NCBI GenBank assembly: GCA_050943225.1
Contig: JBMNOT010000034.1
Span: 1-13,853 of the forward strand
Origin: SZUA-584 sp050943225
Lineage (GTDB): Bacteria > Bacillota > Clostridia > Christensenellales > SZUA-584
DNA: 13,853 bases
Direction of reading: 5' to 3'
Shown: positions 1 to 6,071 of the stretch, piece after piece
Layout of the letters: every line of letters begins with the position of its first letter
How positions within the stretch are numbered: position 1 is the first letter of the stretch
Notes under the pieces: generated by a model
Told to the model about the DNA's origin: nothing
The model's database searches: none
The model's input: only the letters and a program-made list of their open reading frames with translations
Made by a program: the position numbers and the translations under genes

Positions 1-136
1 CCTCACAGCCTTTCTTGACAGAGGTCATGCGGAAATCGTTGCGCAACATATCCGTGAGCGACGCGCGCGCGTCCACCATGCAGGAGACGTCTTTTCCGTT
101 CAGATTGAATTCCACCAGCCGGTATTGATCTTTCAT
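1..136 (-). CDS. xdhC: Xanthine dehydrogenase, 2Fe-2S subunit (N-terminal part; cut by window edge)
   Basis: This is the first 45 codons of the small iron-sulfur subunit of a three-subunit molybdenum hydroxylase. The family passes electrons from the Mo site to FAD through two [2Fe-2S] clusters. The visible part reads MKDQYRLVEFNLNGKD, then a plant-ferredoxin-like beta strand region, and ends in SVKKGCE. That is the SVKxGC motif carrying the first cluster cysteine, as in E. coli XdhC. The ATG at 136-134 overlaps the xdhB stop in a TGATG arrangement and has GGAGGTG about 7 bases upstream, so the start is secure and translation is coupled to xdhB. The gene order A-B-C matches E. coli xdhABC. The remaining cluster cysteines lie outside the window. 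It could belong to a related hydroxylase of the same family, but the neighbours favour xanthine dehydrogenase. Confidence 0.93.
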   Translation of the reverse strand, partial: MKDQYRLVEFNLNGKDVSCMVDARASLTDMLRNDFRMTSVKKGCE

Positions 137-1017
137 CAGAGCTCACCTCCACAGCGTTTCACCGATTCGATCAGGGCTCTCTTGGCCAGCTCAACCGCAA
201 TGTGCTGGCGGAAAGCCTTGGCAGCACGCCAGGAATCGCGCGGCCTAATGTCGTTTATCACGGCGCTGCTGAAAGCCTCGACAGTTCCCATGGCAACAGG
301 CTTGCCGTTCGCCTCGGCTTCAGCGGAAAGCGCGCGCATGGGCACCGGCCCTGCCACGCCGTAGGCGATGCGCACGCGCTCGAACGTGCGCTTATCCGGC
401 GACAGGCGGACGTTGACAGAGCAGTTTAGCGTCGCGATATCCATCGCGTTGCGCATGGCGTATTTGATGTAACATCCCTGGGTGTTCTCATAGCTTTCCT
501 TCGGAATGATGATGGCCGTCTGTATTTCGCCGGGGCGTATGTCTACCACGCCTGCCTTGATATAAAAATCCTTGATGGGAATGCGCCTTATGCCATCCGG
601 CCCGGCCAGCTCGATGATCGCCTCATATGCGTGCAGCGTGGAAGCGGAATCCGCGGAGGTGACGCCATTGCAGGTATTGCCGCCAATGGTGGCGATGTTG
701 CGTATCTGCGGGCCGCCCACGGTGTCCACCGCCTCGCCCAGTACATTCAGGTGTTTCTGTATGATCGGGTCGCGGGTGATGTGCGAGAAGCTGGTGAGCG
801 AGCCGATGCGTATCGCTCCGTTTTCATCCAGGCTCACGCCGCGCAGCTCGTCGAGCGTGTAGATGGATATCAGCTCCACTCCGGCGCGCCTGCCCTCTCG
901 TATCTGAACCAGCACGTCGGAACCGCCCGCGATGATATGCGCCTCCGGATGTTCGACGCGCAGGCGGATCGCATGCTCCAGGCTTTCCGCTTCGTAGAGT
1001 TCCTTGATATCATACAT
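136..1017 (-). CDS. xdhB: Xanthine dehydrogenase, FAD-binding subunit
   Basis: This is the 293-residue flavin subunit, which takes electrons from the Fe-S subunit and hands them to NAD+ or another acceptor. Two FAD-binding signatures of the CoxM/XdhB family are visible: IAGGSD at residues 29-34 and TIGGN at 110-114, the latter inside the conserved GGPQIRNIATIGGN stretch. The C-terminal part has the CO-dehydrogenase-flavoprotein-like domain ending near VKRCGGEL. Length matches E. coli XdhB (about 290 residues). The ATG lies 2 bases after the xdhA stop with AGGAGGAG about 8-10 bases upstream. The gene overlaps xdhC by one base, so the three subunits are translated in step. The substrate is set by XdhA, so this subunit alone cannot distinguish xanthine dehydrogenase from close relatives. 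Confidence 0.94.
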   Translation of the reverse strand: MYDIKELYEAESLEHAIRLRVEHPEAHIIAGGSDVLVQIREGRRAGVELISIYTLDELRGVSLDENGAIRIGSLTSFSHITRDPIIQKHLNVLGEAVDTVGGPQIRNIATIGGNTCNGVTSADSASTLHAYEAIIELAGPDGIRRIPIKDFYIKAGVVDIRPGEIQTAIIIPKESYENTQGCYIKYAMRNAMDIATLNCSVNVRLSPDKRTFERVRIAYGVAGPVPMRALSAEAEANGKPVAMGTVEAFSSAVINDIRPRDSWRAAKAFRQHIAVELAKRALIESVKRCGGEL

Positions 1018-1019
1018 GG

Positions 1020-3353
1020 CTATTTCTCCTCCTCTCGCCAGGGGTCGTGAATGAGCCCTTCCTCGGTGAAACGCTGGAACAGCAGATGCGGATTCATCGG
1101 AAGCCGGTCGACTGCGACACCGGTCGCGTTCAGTATCGCATTGCGTATCGCGGGCGCCACGGGCGTGGCCGGCGGCTCGCCCAGCGCCTTGGTGCCAAAC
1201 GGGCTGGTGGGCTCAGGATTTTCCACGAACAGCGCTTTCAGGTGCGGATGGTCCAAAGCAATGCACAGCTTATAGTCCAGCAGGTTGTTGTTGAGGGCCT
1301 TGCCTGTTTTGGGGTCGAACAGCAGCTGCTCGGAAAGCCCGAAACCGATACCCATCGACATACCGCCATGCACCTGCGCCTCCGCCAGCGCCGGGTTGAT
1401 CAGCTTGCCGCAGTCATGCACGTTTACGATATTGGTGACCGTCGCTTTGCAGAGCGGAATGTCCACCTCCACCTCCGCGATGCAGCAGCCGAAGCTGTAC
1501 GCGTTGCTGGTGATATGATAGCTGGACTCGGCGGTGATGTGGTCGCTTTTCTCAAGGCTGTATATCACCTCGGTTGCTAAATCTGCCAGCGACATCAGCA
1601 CGCGCCCGTCCGTCTTGCGGACGATGTTGCTGTTCACGACGTCGAGGTTATCCACGGCCATGCGCGTCAGCTCACTCGCGTGTTTTAATATCTTCTCTTT
1701 GAGTATCTTCCCGGTCTGCGTAATGGAAAAGCTGCACATATAGGTCTGGCGCGAAGCATACGCACCCAGGCCGTAAGGTGTGATATCGGTATCCTGAGTG
1801 GACACCACATGCACCTCGCGGTAGTCTTTCAGGCCCACCACGTCCGCCGCCATCTGGGCAAACGCCGTATCCGCACCCTGGCCGATCTCCGTTTCGCCCA
1901 CCTGCAGCTGGATGGTGCCGTCTTCGTTGAGTACCATGCGGCAGGATGAGTGCTCCAGCGAAATGGGCCATACTCCGGTGTTGTACCAGAAGCAGGATAT
2001 GCCGATGCCCTTGCGTATCGGGCCGGTCTGGTTCCTGTACTCCTCGTATTTCCTCCGGTAATCCATGTACTCAACCGCCTTGTCGAGGCACTGGTTGAAG
2101 CTGTCGTAATAGTTCTCGTTTTTCGAGAAATTATCCCTGTAACCCTGCGGCATCAGGTTCTTGCGGCGGAATTCTTCGGGATCCATGCCCAGCGCCCGGC
2201 ATACGTCGTCGGTATGGCTTTCCACCGCGAACATCGCCTGAGGTATGCCGTAGCCACGCATCGCCCCGGCGGCAGACTTGTTGGTGTAGATGGTGTAGGC
2301 GTCGCACTCCACATTGGGGCACGGATACATCTGGGGAAACGCGCCCATACCTTTCGCCACAATGGAATGGCCGTGGGACGCATAAGCCCCCTGGTCGGAA
2401 AACGCCTCCAGCTTGCGGGCGACATACGTGCCGTCCGGCCGCACCCAAGATACGATGTGTGAGCGTATGGAGTGGCGGACACGGTTGCTGACAAACGTGT
2501 CCTCGCGCGGCACGTCGATCTTGACCAGCCGTCCGCCCAGCTTCATTGAGACGAACGCCACCAGCGGCTCATACAGCGCATCCTGCTTGTTGCCGAAACC
2601 GCCGCCGATATATGGCTTGATGATGCGCACTTTGCCCCACGGAATGCCCAGCGCCTGCCCCACAATGCGCCTGATGATGTGCGGTATCTGCGTGGACGAA
2701 ACCACAACGATGCGATCGCCCTCACCATAGGCGTACGCGATGAAATTCTCGATATGGCAGTGCTGCACAACCGGCGTTTCATACCATTTGTCCACGCAGA
2801 TAAGGCCTGGCTCCTTGATGGCTTCCTCGTAATTGCCGATTCTGATGGACGTATGCTTGAGTATGTTGTTGGGATATTCCTCGTGAAGCTGCGGAGCGCC
2901 GTCCTTCATTGCTTCCAGCGGGTTCAGCACAAACGGAAGCTCTTCATATTCTACCTTAACGGCGCGGGCAGCCTGCGCGGCGGCCACTTCGTTCTCCGCC
3001 ACCACCGCGGCAACGTCGTCCCCATAATAGCGCACATGGCGGTTGAGCAGCAGGCGATCCGCCACGTCCTGGTGGCCGGGATCGGTAGACCAGGGGTGAC
3101 CCGCAGTGGGGAACTTGATATCCGGCACGTCAAAACAGGTGAATATCTTCACCACGCCGGGCATCTTCATCGCTTCGGTTACATCAATTGATTTCACATA
3201 TCCATGAGCGATCGTGGAACGCACCACCGAAATCACAAGCGCGTTCTTGTCGCATAAATCATCTGTATATTTGGCGCGTCCGGTCACTTTGTCGAACGCG
3301 TCCACTCTTGGGACGCTTTTTCCTACCTGGCTCACAACACGTTCCCCCTTCAT
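1020..3353 (-). CDS. xdhA: Xanthine dehydrogenase, molybdenum-binding catalytic subunit
   Basis: This is the large catalytic subunit (777 residues), which hydroxylates purines at the molybdopterin-cytosine-dinucleotide site. It follows E. coli XdhA motif for motif: KVTGRAKYTDD near the N-terminus, IPHIIRRIVGQAL, GGGFGNKQD (residues 250-258), GAMRGYGIPQ (around 363-372, with the substrate-contacting Arg), EIGQGAD (489-495) and LGEPP with the catalytic Glu near 726. At the position equivalent to Glu802 of bovine xanthine oxidase it has Gln (GGGFGNKQ), as I recall for E. coli XdhA. I chose the ATG at 3353: GAAGGG lies 9 bases upstream and the protein then begins MKGERVVSQVGKS. A TTG at 3380 is in frame but sits in a terminator U-tract with no ribosome site. 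The gene is preceded by the riboswitch leader described separately and followed by xdhB after 2 bases. Confidence 0.94.
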   Translation of the reverse strand: MKGERVVSQVGKSVPRVDAFDKVTGRAKYTDDLCDKNALVISVVRSTIAHGYVKSIDVTEAMKMPGVVKIFTCFDVPDIKFPTAGHPWSTDPGHQDVADRLLLNRHVRYYGDDVAAVVAENEVAAAQAARAVKVEYEELPFVLNPLEAMKDGAPQLHEEYPNNILKHTSIRIGNYEEAIKEPGLICVDKWYETPVVQHCHIENFIAYAYGEGDRIVVVSSTQIPHIIRRIVGQALGIPWGKVRIIKPYIGGGFGNKQDALYEPLVAFVSMKLGGRLVKIDVPREDTFVSNRVRHSIRSHIVSWVRPDGTYVARKLEAFSDQGAYASHGHSIVAKGMGAFPQMYPCPNVECDAYTIYTNKSAAGAMRGYGIPQAMFAVESHTDDVCRALGMDPEEFRRKNLMPQGYRDNFSKNENYYDSFNQCLDKAVEYMDYRRKYEEYRNQTGPIRKGIGISCFWYNTGVWPISLEHSSCRMVLNEDGTIQLQVGETEIGQGADTAFAQMAADVVGLKDYREVHVVSTQDTDITPYGLGAYASRQTYMCSFSITQTGKILKEKILKHASELTRMAVDNLDVVNSNIVRKTDGRVLMSLADLATEVIYSLEKSDHITAESSYHITSNAYSFGCCIAEVEVDIPLCKATVTNIVNVHDCGKLINPALAEAQVHGGMSMGIGFGLSEQLLFDPKTGKALNNNLLDYKLCIALDHPHLKALFVENPEPTSPFGTKALGEPPATPVAPAIRNAILNATGVAVDRLPMNPHLLFQRFTEEGLIHDPWREEEK

Positions 3354-3378
3354 CACATTTTTCCCTTCAGTCCTAGTC

Positions 3379-3435
3379 AAAAAAACCCCGGGCTAAAAAA
3401 GATACGCTTTGAGACTTCAGGCCGACCGGCCCGGG
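3379..3435 (-). terminator. Second (distal) intrinsic terminator candidate of the xdhA leader
   Basis: CCCGGGC at 3435-3429 can pair perfectly with GCCCGGG at 3393-3387, followed directly by G and seven U residues (3385-3379). The 5' arm is the same segment that forms the 3' arm of the GC core inside the first hairpin (3434-3429), so the two structures compete. The loop is long (35 bases) and may hold other pairing. It ends 25 bases before the xdhA ATG. It may be a backup terminator or an alternative fold used when the first is prevented. Pairing is seen by eye; no energy calculation was made. Confidence 0.5.
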
Positions 3436-3473
3436 TTGCCGGGCTGCGGCACGCCATCTCAACCTGTATCTCC
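3395..3473 (-). terminator. Intrinsic terminator / expression platform of the xdhA riboswitch
   Basis: AGAUAC (3471-3466) pairs with GUAUCU (3405-3400) and UUGAGA (3462-3457) pairs with UCUCAA (3414-3409), separated by a 3x3 internal loop. A GC hairpin, GCCCGG (3444-3439) with CCGGGC (3434-3429), sits inside. The outer stem runs into a U-tract at 3400-3395. The 5' edge of this hairpin shares bases 3471-3470 with the 3' strand of aptamer P1, and GG at 3473-3472 could pair weakly with U-tract bases. P1 and the full terminator base therefore overlap. That geometry resembles ON-type purine riboswitches, where ligand-stabilised P1 hinders the terminator. The ON assignment is inference. Confidence 0.65.
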
Positions 3474-3540
3474 TGTAGCCTGGGGCAATTTACGGTTGCC
3501 TGTAGAGACATCCACACCAATTAGTGGACTTATACAAGAG
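3470..3540 (-). promoter_or_regulatory. Purine-riboswitch-like aptamer, variant, upstream of xdhABC
   Basis: The RNA read on the minus strand folds as the guanine/adenine riboswitch junction. P1 is CUCUUGUA (3540-3533) with UACAGGAG (3477-3470). J1/2 is UAA (3532-3530). P2 is GUCCAC (3529-3524) with GUGGAU (3515-3510), loop L2 UAAUUGGU. J2/3 is GUCUCUAC (3509-3502), keeping the bases equivalent to U47, U51 and A52 of the B. subtilis xpt aptamer. P3 is GGCAA (3500-3496) with UUGCC (3488-3484), loop L3 CCGUAAA (3495-3489) as in xpt. The GG of L2 can make the known loop-loop pairs with CC of L3. J3/1 is CCAGGC (3483-3478), about three bases longer than usual, with C next to P1 where C74 specifies guanine-type ligands. 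L2 also departs from GAUAUGG. It is most likely a variant of the class. The ligand could be guanine, xanthine or urate and cannot be decided by eye. Confidence 0.85.
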
Positions 3541-3542
3541 CT

Positions 3543-3576
3543 TAAAGCTGCCGTTAGAATCTCCTGAACAGCTTTA
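3543..3576 (-). promoter_or_regulatory. Upstream leader hairpin with anti-P1 sequence
   Basis: UAAAGCUG (3576-3569) pairs perfectly with CAGCUUUA (3550-3543), giving an 8-bp stem just upstream of the aptamer. Its 18-base loop holds CAGGAG (3566-3561), identical to the core of the 3' strand of P1 (3475-3470). That copy could pair with CUCUUG (3540-3535), the 5' strand of P1. The leader thus encodes an alternative partner for P1. The role is inferred. Confidence 0.45.
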
Positions 3577-3597
3577 CATATTCTGTTGATGCTTAAA

Positions 3598-3626
3598 ATT
3601 TTATCAATCCGTATAAAAAAAGTCAA
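3598..3626 (-). promoter_or_regulatory. Sigma-A-type promoter of xdhABC
   Basis: On the minus strand TTGACT (3626-3621) is followed by a 17-base spacer and TAAAAT (3603-3598), five of six consensus bases in each box. Transcription would start near 3591, giving a leader of about 240 bases before the xdhA ATG at 3353. That leader contains the upstream hairpin, the aptamer and the terminators. The promoter lies in the 298-base gap between the regulator stop and the TTG before xdhA; bases 3627-3678 hold no clear terminator or gene. A short dyad, TTGAT-N12-ATCAA, spans the -10 and could be an operator, but it is weak. Confidence 0.8.
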
Positions 3627-3678
3627 GTTGATTTCAGGATAATGGCAAGCAGACACTGGGCTAAAATACGCACCCTTT

Positions 3679-4320
3679 TTATACTTTTCCATTCTCTTTC
3701 ACGTCGATATAATTGTATAGAGTAAACTTGGAGATGCCAAAATACTTGGACACCTTATCGCCGGATTTCGTGATCAGAAAAGCGCCTTTGTCCTGCAGGA
3801 ACCGTATAGCCCGAATCTTATCCTCGCGGTTCATCTGCGACACCGGTTTATTGACCAGCCGTACCGCCTGCTCGATGAGGTCGTCCAACAGCCCGTTTAC
3901 GCTCTTGGTAATAACCTCCGGCTTTTCATCATTGCGGGTGCCGATCAGCGATTTTAACGCATGCTCCGTCATGATGAAATTGGAAATGTCGAAATTGATG
4001 GCGAAGATGCCGATCACCTTATCGTCGTTGTCGCGGATATATATCGTGGTAGATTTGAGCATCCGCCCGTCTTCCGTCTGCGTGAGATACCCGATCCGGT
4101 CTTTAAGCTCCTCCGGCTTTTTATTGCGCGCTTCCAGCACCACATGCGAGGCCCCGTCCCCGACTTTGCGCCCCGTCACATGGCCGTTTTCGATATAGAT
4201 GATGGTATGCTCCTCATCCTGGGTGAGGTCGTGTATCACAACCTCGCAGTTTTCGCCGAAATGGCCGGTTATGCCCTGAGCAAGCTGTATCCAGAAAGGT
4301 GTCAAAAAAGCCTTATCCAT
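3679..4320 (-). CDS. YheO/DauR-like PAS and helix-turn-helix transcriptional regulator
   Basis: This is a 213-residue regulator of the YheO family (PAS_6 sensor domain followed by a C-terminal HTH_22 domain). Residues 1 to about 115 carry the PAS-like part, with GENCEVVIHDL, GHVTGRKVGDG and IYIRDNDDKVIGIFAINFD. The C-terminal 60 residues carry EDKIRAIRFLQDKGAFLI and the helix-turn-helix VSKYFGISKFTLYNYID. A characterised relative is DauR, the D-arginine-utilisation repressor. The ligand here is unknown, and a purine or pathway intermediate is an inference from context. I prefer the ATG at 4320, which has AGAAGGTG about 6 bases upstream. ATGs at 4362 and 4395 are in frame, but the 4395 one sits only about 7 bases after the predicted transcription start. 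The gene lies between sdaAA and the xdhABC promoter, so either operon or the adjacent hyuA-ygeX operon may be its target. Confidence 0.88.
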   Translation of the reverse strand: MDKAFLTPFWIQLAQGITGHFGENCEVVIHDLTQDEEHTIIYIENGHVTGRKVGDGASHVVLEARNKKPEELKDRIGYLTQTEDGRMLKSTTIYIRDNDDKVIGIFAINFDISNFIMTEHALKSLIGTRNDEKPEVITKSVNGLLDDLIEQAVRLVNKPVSQMNREDKIRAIRFLQDKGAFLITKSGDKVSKYFGISKFTLYNYIDVKENGKV

Positions 4321-4408
4321 GTGTGCACCTTCTTTAACAGTATCCAAAACTACATTTGTCATCTTGATTCTGCGTCCTCTTTTGAGATTCCCCATGATGC
4401 CGTTTTCA

Positions 4409-4437
4409 ATTATAGATTCTTTGCCAGGCTTTGTCCA
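4409..4437 (-). promoter_or_regulatory. Promoter of the YheO-like regulator gene, inside the end of sdaAA
   Basis: On the minus strand TGGACA (4437-4432), a 17-base spacer and a perfect TATAAT (4414-4409) form a strong sigma-A-type promoter. It overlaps the last codons and the stop of sdaAA. Transcription would start near 4402, leaving about 80 bases before the preferred ATG at 4320. The regulator can thus be expressed separately from sdaAB-sdaAA. Confidence 0.7.
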
Positions 4438-5303
4438 ATGCGCCTGCGGATCTCCTGCGCCGTTTTGGATGCAGCCACGCCGCCCTTGGCGGTTTCGCGC
4501 AGCTCGTAGGGCAGCGCACGGCCCACCTCTTTCATGGCCTGCACCACCTCATCCAGCGGAATCACGCTGGTGATGCCTGCCAAAGCCATGTCCGCCGCCG
4601 CGAGGGCGTTGGCCACACCAATCGCGTTTCGCTTGGAGCAGGGCACCTCCACCAGCCCGGCCACAGGATCGCAGACCAGCCCCAGCATGTTCTTCAGCGC
4701 CATGGCCGCCGCGTTGATGCAAGCGGACACGCTGCCTCCCTCCATCTCAACCAGTGCGGATGCCGCCATCGCAGATGCCGACCCGACCTCCGCCTGACAG
4801 CCGCCCTCCGCGCCGCTGATTGTCGCGCCCGTGGCGATGACGATGCCGATTGCCGAGGCGTTAAACAGCGCCCGCGTCAGCGCAGCGTCGTCAAGGCCCC
4901 GCGCTTCGCCGACGGCAATCAGGCACGCCGACACCACGCCGCAGGCACCCGCCGTCGGGCAGGCGACGATGCGCTTCATGCGCGCGTTCTCTTCGGTAAC
5001 CGCCAGGGCATAGGCGACGGCTCGCGCAAGCAGCTCCCCGCCCAGCGGCGTGCCTGTCTGAGCGTACTGGTACATCCTGGCTGCGTTGCCGCCGATCAGG
5101 CCGCCGATGGACGGCTGGACGCACTCCACGCCTGTCCGAATGTTGGTTTTCATAACTGCCAGCGACTGCTGCATGCGCTCCATCACCACGGAGACGTCCA
5201 CTTCCTCGCGCTCCGCCTCATGCCGGGCGGCCAGCTCCGAGATGCTGATTTGATAGCGCGCGGTCAGCTCTTCGATATCTTTTTGGCACGTATACTGATA
5301 CAC
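4410..5303 (-). CDS. sdaAA: L-serine dehydratase, iron-sulfur alpha subunit
   Basis: This is the catalytic alpha subunit of the oxygen-sensitive, PLP-independent serine dehydratase, which converts L-serine to pyruvate and ammonia with a [4Fe-4S] cluster. The three conserved cluster cysteines are in CQAEVGSA, CDPVAGLVEVPC and the end of the latter motif. Their spacing (42 and 11 residues) matches that reported for type 2 serine dehydratases. PTAGACG and GGLIGGNA motifs also fit. I prefer the GTG at 5303: AAGGAG lies 6 bases upstream and the protein starts MYQYTCQ, close to the B. subtilis SdaAA length. A TTG at 5318 overlaps the sdaAB stop but has no ribosome site. The two-gene form with the beta gene first is typical of Firmicutes. 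In this locus it may feed serine from purine-derived glycine into pyruvate, which is an inference. Confidence 0.93.
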   Translation of the reverse strand: MYQYTCQKDIEELTARYQISISELAARHEAEREEVDVSVVMERMQQSLAVMKTNIRTGVECVQPSIGGLIGGNAARMYQYAQTGTPLGGELLARAVAYALAVTEENARMKRIVACPTAGACGVVSACLIAVGEARGLDDAALTRALFNASAIGIVIATGATISGAEGGCQAEVGSASAMAASALVEMEGGSVSACINAAAMALKNMLGLVCDPVAGLVEVPCSKRNAIGVANALAAADMALAGITSVIPLDEVVQAMKEVGRALPYELRETAKGGVAASKTAQEIRRRIGQSLAKNL

Positions 5304-5309
5304 GGCAAT

Positions 5310-5315
5310 CTCCTT
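5310..5315 (-). promoter_or_regulatory. Ribosome binding site that decides the sdaAA start
   Basis: AAGGAG sits 6 bases before the GTG at 5303-5301. It lies downstream of the competing TTG (5318-5316), so it can only serve the GTG. Confidence 0.65.
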
Positions 5316-5998
5316 CAATACAGCTGCGGTATATAGATCACAGACATGTTCGGAAGGCTTCTGAGCGCCAGCAGGACGGGACGCTCTATGGGCTGGTCGA
5401 TTTCGAGTATCATGTAGGCCCGGCCATGCTTGCCCTGCCGGTACATGTTCATGCTGGCGATATTGATCTGGTTGTCGGCGAGAATTCTCGCCACGCTCAG
5501 CACCGCCCCCGGCCTGTCCAGATGGTCCACCACCAGCGTGTGGTATTTGAGGCTGATTTGAAGCGCAGTGTTGTTGATGCGCGTCACGATGATGTTGCCG
5601 CCGCCCACTGACGCGCCGGACACGCTCATATAAGCCCCTTCCTCTGCGTTGCGCATTTCGAACCGGACAAGGTTGGGCTGCGCAGCCATTTCCTCCTCGA
5701 TGACAAACCGGTATTTGAGCCCCGCCTCACGCGCAAGTTCCAGCGCATTTTGGAGACGCTCGTCGTCCGGCATAAGCCCTATAAGGCCGCCCACCAGCGC
5801 TTTGTCCGTGCCGTGGCCGCGCAGCGTGGCCGCGAACGAACCGTACACATGGATCTCGACATCGTCGACCGGTTTGTTGAATATCGCCCGCGCAGCGCCC
5901 GCCAGGCGGCACGCGCCCCCCGTGTGCGAGCTGGAGGGGCCGATGATGACCGGGCCAACGATATCGAAAACGCTGTAATCGCTCTGCATTTTTTCCAT
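5315..5998 (-). CDS. sdaAB: L-serine dehydratase, iron-sulfur beta subunit
   Basis: This is the beta subunit of the two-chain serine dehydratase (227 residues). The N-terminal FDIVGPVIIGPSSSHTGGA motif (residues 11-29) is the hallmark of the family, followed by YGSFAATLRGHGTDKALVGGL. The C-terminal 75 residues form an ACT domain (LVVDHLDRPGAVLSVARIL and IASMNMYRQGKHG), a small regulatory fold that in this family may bind the substrate. The ATG at 5998 has AAAGG touching it, so the ATG at 5989 (MQSDYSVF), 9 bases after AGG, may be the real start; the difference is three residues. Its stop overlaps the start region of sdaAA. It is transcribed divergently from mocA, across the inverted repeat at 6023-6053. 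Confidence 0.92.
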   Translation of the reverse strand: MEKMQSDYSVFDIVGPVIIGPSSSHTGGACRLAGAARAIFNKPVDDVEIHVYGSFAATLRGHGTDKALVGGLIGLMPDDERLQNALELAREAGLKYRFVIEEEMAAQPNLVRFEMRNAEEGAYMSVSGASVGGGNIIVTRINNTALQISLKYHTLVVDHLDRPGAVLSVARILADNQINIASMNMYRQGKHGRAYMILEIDQPIERPVLLALRSLPNMSVIYIPQLY

Positions 5999-6013
5999 CC
6001 TTTTCAGCTATGC

Positions 6014-6043
6014 TGTTTTTTATTTTATGTTAAATGGTATAAT
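6014..6043 (+). promoter_or_regulatory. Extended -10 promoter of mocA
   Basis: TGGTATAAT at 6035-6043 is an extended -10 (TGN before a perfect TATAAT). No good -35 is present; the T-rich stretch at 6014-6020 is at the right distance. Transcription would start near 6050, about 22 bases before the mocA ATG. A matching minus-strand promoter for sdaAB is less clear: TAAAAT at 6027-6022 is the best -10, without a convincing -35. Confidence 0.5.
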
Positions 6044-6053
6044 TAACATAAAA
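6023..6053. repeat. 11-bp perfect inverted repeat, likely operator between sdaAB and mocA
   Basis: TTTTATGTTAA (6023-6033) and TTAACATAAAA (6043-6053) are perfect reverse complements separated by 9 bases. The repeat covers the -10 box of mocA and lies in the upstream region of sdaAB, so a dimeric protein bound here could block both genes. It sits at or upstream of the predicted transcription start, which argues for a DNA operator and against an RNA hairpin. The binding protein is unknown; the YheO-like regulator two genes away is one candidate. Confidence 0.7.
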
Positions 6054-6071
6054 CTTAAAGGAACCAAAGCG

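Noticed and set aside
3351..3380. TTG at 3380 as the xdhA start
   Set aside because: It sits in the second terminator U-tract, has no ribosome site, and adds nine residues not expected in the family. The ATG at 3353 fits better.
3591..3609. TTGAT-N12-ATCAA dyad at the xdhA -10 as an operator
   Set aside because: The arms are only 5 bp in A+T-rich DNA, so chance is likely. It is mentioned under the promoter but not claimed as a separate feature.
3459..3692. 77-codon open frame on the minus strand between the regulator and xdhA
   Set aside because: It overlaps the regulator's end, the xdhA promoter, the aptamer and part of the terminator. It has no ribosome site suited to it and its composition follows the structured RNA, so it is not a gene.
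4321..4395. ATG at 4395 as the regulator start
   Set aside because: It lies about 7 bases after the predicted transcription start with no ribosome site. The ATG at 4320 has a good site and matches the start of the PAS domain.
6027..6071. ATG at 6027 as the mocA start
   Set aside because: It is inside the inverted repeat and upstream of the -10 box. The nucleotidyltransferase motif begins directly after the ATG at 6072, which has AAAGGA upstream.
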